A stretch of 64,000 nucleotides of DNA from Atherix ibis (taxonomy: Eukaryota > Arthropoda > Insecta > Diptera > Athericidae): the NCBI GenBank assembly GCA_958298945.1, contig OY282608.1:23537933-23601932 (forward strand). Direction: 5' to 3'. The notes under the pieces are model-generated. The model was not told the DNA's origin. It saw nothing but the letters and a program-made list of their open reading frames with translations, and ran no database searches. Shown one piece after another: positions 56,541 through 64,000 of this stretch (the first letter of the stretch is position 1; the number at the start of each line of letters is the position of its first letter). The position numbers and the translations under genes were made by a program.

Positions 56541-59500
56541 TCAAACGAACAAAGCAACAAACCAACTAGCCAACAAGCCAACAAACCAACAAACCAAGTA
56601 ACCAAATAGCCAACAAACTAACAAACCAACAAGCCAACAAACGAACAAGCCAACAAGCCAACAAACCAACAAACCAACATAACAACAAACCAACAAACCA
56701 ACAAACCAACAAACCAACAAACTAACAAACCAACAAGCCAACAAACCAACGAACCAACAAGCCAACAAACCAACAAACCAACAAACCAACAAGCCAACAA
56801 GCCAACAAACAAACAAACCAACAAAGCAACAAACCAACAAACCAATAAACCAACAAATCAACAAACTAACAAACCAACAAGCCAACAAACCAACAAACCA
56901 ACAAGCCAACAAACCAACAAACCAACAAACCAACAAACCAACAAACCAACAAACCAACACGCCAACAAACCAACAAACCAACAAGCCAACAAGCCAACAA
57001 ACCAACAAACTAACAAACCAACAAACGAACTAACCAACAAACCAACAAGTCAACAAACCAACAAACCAACAAACCAAGTAACCAAAACGCCAACAAACTA
57101 ACAAACCAACAAGCCAACAAGCCAACAAACCAACAAACCAACAAAGCAACAAGCAAACAAGCCAACAAACCAACAAACCAACAAGCCAACAAACCAAGTA
57201 ACCAAAAAGCCAACAAACCAACAGACCAACAAACCATCAAACGAACAAAGCAACAAGCCAACAAGCCAACAAACCAACAAACCAACAAGCCAACAAACCA
57301 ACAAACCAACAAACCAACAAGCCAATAAGCCAACAAACCAACAAACCAACAAACCAACAAGCTAACAAACCAACAAACCAACAAACCAACAAACCAACAA
57401 ACCAACAAACCAACAAACAAATAAACCAACAAACCAAAAAACCAACAAACCAACAAACCAACAAACCAACAAACCAACAAACCAACAAACCAACAAGCCA
57501 ACAAGCCAACAAACCAACAAACCAACAAACCAACAAGCCAACAAACCAACAAACCAACAAACCAACAAACCATCAAACGAACAAAGCAACAAACCAACTA
57601 GCCAACAAGCCAACAAACCAACAAACCAAGTAACCAAATAGCCAACAAACTAACAAACCAACAAGCCAACAAACCAACAAGCCAACAAGCCAACAAACCA
57701 ACAAACCAACAAAGCAACAAACCAAAAAACCAACAAACCAAAAAACCAACAAACCAACAAACCATCAAACGAACAAAGCAACAAGCCAACAAGCCAAGAA
57801 ACCAACAAACCAACAAGCCAACAAACCAACAAACCAACAAGCCAACAAGCCAACAAACCAACAAACCAACAAACCAACAAGCCAACAAACCAACAAGCCA
57901 ACAAGCCAATAAACCAACAAACCAACAAACCAACAAACCAACAAGCCAACAAGCCAACAAACCAACAAACCAACAAACCAACAAGCCAACAAACCAACAA
58001 ACCAACAAACCAACAAGCCAACAATCCAACAAACCAACAAACCAACAAACAAACAAACTAACAAACCAACAAACCAACAAGCCAACAAGCAAACAAACCA
58101 ACTAACCAACAAACCAACAAACCAACAAACCAACAAACCAACAAGCCAACAAACCAACAAACAAATAAACCAACAAACCAAAAAACCAACAAACCAACAA
58201 ACCAACAAACCAACAACCCAACAAACCAACAAACCAACAAGCCAACAAGCCAACAAACCAACAAACCAACAAACCAACAAGCCAACAAACCAACAAACCA
58301 ACAAACCAACAAACCAACAAACCAAGTAACCACAAACCAACAAACCATCAAACGAACAAAGCAACAAACCAACTAGCCAACAAGCCAACAAACCAACAAA
58401 CCAAGTAACCAAATAGCCAACAAACTAACAAACCAACAAGCCAACAAACCAACAAGCCAACAAGCCAACAAACCAACAAACCAACATAACAACACACCAA
58501 CAAACCAACAAACCAACAAACCAACAAACTAACAAACCAACAAGCCAACAAACCAACGAACCAACAAGCCAACAAACCAACAAACCAACAAACCAACAAG
58601 CCAACAAGCCAACAAACAAACAAACCAACAAAGCAACAAACCAACAAACCAATAAACCAACAAACCAATAAACCAACAAACCAACAAACTAACAAACGAA
58701 CAAGCCAACAAACCAACAAACCAACAAGCCAACAAACCAACAAACCAACAAACCAACAAACCAACAAACCAACAAACCAAAAAACCAACAAACCAACAAG
58801 TCAACAAGCCAACAAACCAACAAACTAACAAACCAACAAACGAACTAACCAACAAACCAACAAGCCAACAAACCAACAAAGCAACAAACCAAGTAACCAA
58901 AAAGCCAACAAACTAACAAACCAACAAGCCAACAAGCCAACAAACCAACAAACCAACAAAGCAACAAGCAAACAAGCCAACAAACCAACAAACCAACGAG
59001 CCAACAAACCAAGTAACCAAAAAGCCAACAAACCAACAGACCAACAAACCATCAAACGAACAAAGCAACAAGCCAACAAGCCAACAAACCAACAAACCAA
59101 CAAGCCAACAAACCAACAAACCAACAAACCAACAAGCCAATAAGCCAACAAACCAACAAACCAACAAACCAAGAAGCCAACAAACCAACAAACCAACAAA
59201 CCAACAAACCAACAAGCCAACAAACCAACAAACAAATAAACCAACAAACCAAAAAACCAACAAACCAACAAACCAACAAACCAACAAACCAACAAACCAA
59301 CAAGCCAACAAGCCAACAAACCAACAAACCAACAAACCAACAAGCCAACAAACCAGCAAGCCAACAAACCAACAAACCAACAAACCAAGTAACCAACAAA
59401 CCAACAAACCATCAAACGAACAAAGCAACAAACCAACTAGCCAACAAGCCAACAAACCAACAAACCAAGTAACCAAATAGCCAACAAACTAACAAACCAA

Positions 59501-62500
59501 CAAGCCAACAAACCAACAAGCCAACAAGCCAACAAACCAACAAACCAACAAAGCAACAAACCAAAAAACCAACAAACCAAAAAACCAACAAACCAACAAA
59601 CCATCAAACGAACAAAGCAACAAGCCAACAAGCCAAGAAACCAACAAACCAACAAGCCAACAAACCAACAAACCAACAAGCCAACAAGCCAACAAACCAA
59701 CAAACCAACAAACCAACAAGCCAACAAACCAACAAACCAACAAGCCAATAAACCAACAAACCAACAAACACACAAACCAACAAGCCAACAAGCCAACAAA
59801 CCAACAAACCAACAAACCAACAAGCCAACAAACCAACAAACCAACAAACCAACAAGCCAACAATCCAACAAACCAACAAATCAACTAACCAACAAGCCAA
59901 CAAACCAACAAACCAACAAACCAACAAGGCAACAAGCCAACAAACCAACAAACCAACAAACCAACAAACCAACAAACCAACAAGCCAACAAGCCAACAAA
60001 CCAACAAACCAAAAAAGCAACAAGCCAACAAGCCAACAAACCAACCACCCAACAAGCCAACAAACCAACAAACCAACAAACCAACAAACCATCAAACTAA
60101 GTAACCAACAAGCCAACAAACCAACAAACCAACCAACCAACATGCCAACAAACGAACAAACTAAGTAACCAACAAGCCAACAAACCAACAAACCAACAAG
60201 CCAACAAACCAACAAACCAACAAACCAAGTAACCAACAAACCAACAAACCATCAAACGAACAAAGCAACAAACCAACAAGCCAACAAGCCAACAAACCAA
60301 CAAACCAAGTAATTAAAAAGCCAACAAACTAAGAAACCAACAAGCCAACAAACCAACAAGCCAACAAGCCAACAAACCAACAAACCAACAAAGCAACAAA
60401 CCAAAAAACCAACAAACCAAAAAACCAACAAACTAACAAACCATCAAACGAACAAAGCAACTAGCTAACAAGGCAACAAACCAACAAACCAACAAGCCAA
60501 CAAACTAACAAACCAACAAAACAACAAACCAACAAACCAACAAACCAACAAGCCAACAAACCAACAAACCAACAAGCCAACAAACCAACAAACCAACAAG
60601 CCAACAAACCAACAAACCAACAAGCCAACAAACCAACAAACCAACAAACCAACAAACCAACAAACCAACAAACCAACAAGCCAACAAACAAACAAACCAA
60701 CAAACCAACAAACCAACAAGCCAACAAACCAACAAACCAACAAGCCAACAAACCAACAAACCAACAAACCAACAAACCAACAAACCAACAAACCAACAAA
60801 CCAACAAACCAACAAGCCAACAAGCCAACAAACCAACAAACCAACAAAGCAACAAGCCAATAAGCCAACAAACCAACAAGCCAACAAGCCAACAAACCAA
60901 CAAACCAACAAACTAAGTAACCAACAAGCCAACAAACCAATAAACCAACAAACCAACAAACTAAGTAACCAACAAGCCAACAAACCAACAATCCAATAAG
61001 CCAACAAGCCAACAAACCAACAAACCAACAAACCAACAAACCAACAAACCAACAAACTCACAAGCCAACAAACCAACAAACCAACAAGCCAACAAGCCAA
61101 CAAACCAGCAAACCAACAAACCAACAAGCCAACATACCAACAAACCAACAAGCCAACAAACCAACAAACCAACAAACCAACAAACCAACAAGCCAACAAG
61201 TCAACAAACCAACAAACCAACAAGCCAACAAACCAACAAACCAACAAACCAACAAGCCAACAAACCAACAAGCCAACAAACCAACAAGCCAACAAACCAA
61301 CAAACCAACAAAGCAACAAGCCAACAAACCAACAAACCAACAAGCCAACAAACCAACAAACCAACAAACTAAGTAACCAACAAGCCAACAAACCAACAAA
61401 CCAACAAACCAACAAACCAACAAACCAACAAACCAACAAACCAACACGCCAACAAACCAACAAACCAACAAACCAAAAAAACAACAAACCAACAAACCAA
61501 CAAACCAACAAACCAGCAAACCAACAAGCCAACAAGCCAACAAGCCAACAAACCAACAAACCAATAAGCCAACAAACCAACAAACCAACAAACCAACAAA
61601 CCAACAAGCCAACAAACCAACAAACAAATAAACCAACAAACCAACAAACCAACAAACCAACAAGTCACCAAACCAACAAGCCAACAAACCAACAAACCAA
61701 CAAACCAACAAGGCAACAAACCAACAAACAAATAAACCAACAAACCAACAAACCACCAAACCAACAAACAAATAAACCAACAAACCAACAAACCAACAAA
61801 CCAACAAACCAACAAACCAACAAACCAACAAACCAACAAACAAATAAACCAACAAACCAATAAACCAACAAACCAACAAACCAACAAACCAACAAACCAA
61901 TAAACCAACAAACCAACAAGCCAACAAGCCAACAAACCAACAAACCAACAAACCAAGTAACCAACAAACCAACAAACCATCAAACGAACAAAGCAACAAA
62001 CCAACTAGCCAACAAGCCAACAAACCAACAAACCAAGTAACCAAATAGCCAACAAACTAACAAACCAACAAGCCAACAAACCAACAAGCCAACAAGCCAA
62101 CAAACCAACAAACCAACAAAGCAACAAACCAAAAAACCCACAAACCAAAAAACCAACAAACCAACAAACCAACAAACCATTAAACGAACAAAGCAACAAG
62201 CCAACAAGCCAAGAAACCAACAAACCAACAAGCCAACAAACCAACAAACCAACAAGCCAACAAGCCAACAAACCAACAAACCAACAAACCAACAAGCCAA
62301 CAAACCAACAAGCCAACAAGCCAATAAACCAACAAACCAACAAACCAACAAACCAACAAGCCAACAAGCCAACAAACCAACAAACCAACAAACCAACAAG
62401 CCAACAAAAGAACAAACCAACAAACCAACAAGCCAACAATCCAACAAACCAACAAACCAACAAAGAAACAAACCAACAAACCAACAAACCAACAAGCCAA

Positions 62501-64000
62501 CAAGCAAACAAACCAACTAACCAACAAACCAACAAACCAACAAACCAACAAGCCAACAAACCAACAAACAAATAAACCAACAAACCAAAAAACCAACAAA
62601 CCAACAAACCAACAAACCAACAACCCAACAAACCAACAAACCAACAAGCCAACAAGCCAACAAACCAACAAACCAACAAACCAACAAACCAACAAGCCAA
62701 CAAACCAACAAACCAACAAACCAACAAACCAACAAACCAAGTAACCAACAAACCAACAAACCATCAAACGAACAAAGCAACAAACCAACTAGCCAACAAG
62801 CCAACAAACCAACAAACCAAGTAACCAAATAGCCAACAAACTAACAAACCAACAAGCCAACAAACCAACAAGCCAACAAGCCAACAAACCAACAAACCAA
62901 CATAACAACAAACCAACAAACCAACAAACCAACAAACCAACAAACTAACAAACCAACAAGCCAACAAACCAACGAACCAACAAGCCAACAAACCAACAAA
63001 CCAACAAACCAACAAGCCAACAAGCCAACAAACAAACAAACCAACAAAGCAACAAACCAACAAACCAATAAACCAACAAACTAATAAACCAACAAACCAA
63101 CAAACTAACAAACCAACAAGCCAACAAACCAACAAACCAACAAGCCAACAAACCAACAAACCAACAAACCAACAAACCAACAAACCAACAAACCAACAAA
63201 CCAACAAACCAAAAAACCAACAAACCAACAAGCCAACAAACCAACAAACTAACAAACCAACAAACGAACTAACCAACAAACCAACAAGCCAACAAGCCAA
63301 CAAACCAACAAACCAAGTAACCAAAAAGCCAACAAACTAACAAACCAACAAGCCAACAAGCCAACAAACCAACAAAGCAACAAGCAAACAAGCCAACAAA
63401 CCAACAAACCAACAAACCAACGAGCCAACAAACCAAGTAACCAAAAAGCCAACAAAGCAACAGACCAACAAACCATCAAACGAACAAAGCAACAAGCCAA
63501 CAAGCCAACAAACCAACAAACCAACAAGCCAACAAACCAACAAACCAACAAACCAACAAGCCAATAAGCCAACAAACCAACAAACCAACAAACCAACAAA
63601 CCAACAAACCAACAAACCAACAAGCCAACAAACCAAGAAACAAATAAACCAACAAACCAAAAAACCAACAAACCAAAAAACCAACAAACCAACAAACCAA
63701 CAAACCAACAAACCAACAAGCCAACAAGCCAACAAACCAACAAACCAACAAACCAACAAGCCAACAAACCAACAAGCCAACAAACCAACAAACCAACAAA
63801 CCAAGTAACCAACAAACCAACAAACCATCAAACGAACAAAGCAACAAACCAACTAGCCAACAAGCCAACAAACCAACAAACCAAGTAACCAAATAGCCAA
63901 CAAACTAACAAACCAAGAAGCCAACAAACCAACAAGCCAACAAGCCAACAAACCAACAAACCAACAAAGCAACAAACCAAAAAACCAACAAACCAAAAAA
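56541..64000. repeat. Satellite mosaic E, right part, running off the window
   Basis: Same octamer vocabulary as 36-47 kb. It includes the partner of 40,845-42,476 (from 58,529), and the stretch at 57,030-57,221 recurs at 58,845-59,036 (1,815 bp) and 63,269-63,460 (4,424 bp further). The part 60,470-61,970 resembles 16,990-17,900 and block D. The last bases are still satellite, so the array does not end here. Confidence 0.8.

Larger units (their letters stand above)
1..64000. repeat. Octanucleotide satellite array, unit CCAACAAA / CCAACAAG
   Basis: The entire window consists of head-to-tail 8-bp units. CCAACAAA is the commonest, CCAACAAG second; most others differ by one or two bases. The + strand is almost wholly A and C: G comes mainly from the G-ending unit, and T only from rare variants. 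CpG is confined to rare units such as CGAACAAA. No unit is inverted and no unique sequence interrupts the array. Arrays of this length are typical of eukaryotic constitutive heterochromatin; that placement is inference. No species-specific match is claimed. Confidence 0.99.

Noticed and set aside
1..64000. CRISPR array
   Set aside because: There are no unique spacers between conserved repeats; the DNA is continuous 8-bp units.
1..64000. Telomere tract
   Set aside because: The G/T-rich strand recalls telomeres, but TTTGTTGG is not a telomere repeat I know. The array also carries kilobase-scale higher-order repeats and many variants, unlike terminal telomerase-made tracts. A subtelomeric location remains possible.
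1..64000. Transposons, retroviral elements, tRNA, rRNA or other RNA genes
   Set aside because: No stretch departs from the octamer background for more than a few bases, so there is no room for any such element. The long copies are made of satellite and have no terminal repeats or target-site duplications.
1..64000. A regular promoter or protein-binding box in the CCAAGTAA-CCAAAAAG pair, which recurs dozens of times
   Set aside because: It recurs at irregular distances as part of duplicated blocks. It resembles no binding site I can name with confidence, and its frequency is explained by copying of the blocks.
1..64000. A previously undescribed multi-gene system
   Set aside because: There are no genes in the window. 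The only organised structure is the nested repeat architecture reported above.

Overview
The whole 64 kb window is one uninterrupted tandem array of an 8-bp satellite. On the + strand the unit is CCAACAAA, with the very common variant CCAACAAG; on the minus strand it reads TTTGTTGG or CTTGTTGG. About 8,000 units would fit (64,000/8). All lie in the same orientation. I see no unique sequence, gene, RNA gene, transposon, CRISPR array or inverted segment. Both ends lie inside the array, so it continues beyond the window.

An array of this size, with no gene and with layered higher-order repeats, points to eukaryotic heterochromatin (centromeric, pericentromeric, subtelomeric or a sex-chromosome block). 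The species cannot be told from the sequence. The unit is not a telomere repeat that I recognise.

Because the octamer contains no stop codon, and 8 bp times 3 is 24 bp, all six frames stay open for long stretches. They encode an eight-residue repeat: F-V-G-L-L-V-C-W on the minus strand and T-N-K-P-T-N-Q-Q on the + strand. The longest frames run to 675 codons (33,103-35,130, minus). They are by-products of the repeat, and none is annotated as a gene.

The information lies in point-variant octamers (for example CCAAGTAA, CCAAAAAG, CTAACAAA, CGAACAAA, GCAACAAA, CAAATAAA, CCATCAAA, CCAATTAA) and in the order of A- and G-ending units. These fingerprints reveal segmental copies. Layout: 1-11,500 holds three copies of a block spaced about 4.7-4.9 kb; 6,852-8,490 is repeated near 11.6, 18.0 and 20.5 kb; 17,002-22,172 is a tandem pair of about 2.58 kb units; 27,183-36,100 holds three related copies and a 615-bp tandem duplication; 36-64 kb is a younger-looking mosaic with tandem duplications of about 2.87 kb, 784 bp and 1,047 bp and with longer-range copies at about 9.8-9.95 kb and 17.6-17.7 kb. 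Variant vocabulary changes from left to right, as expected of a satellite evolving by local unequal exchange. Boundaries are approximate (about one to a few octamers) because they were read by eye.
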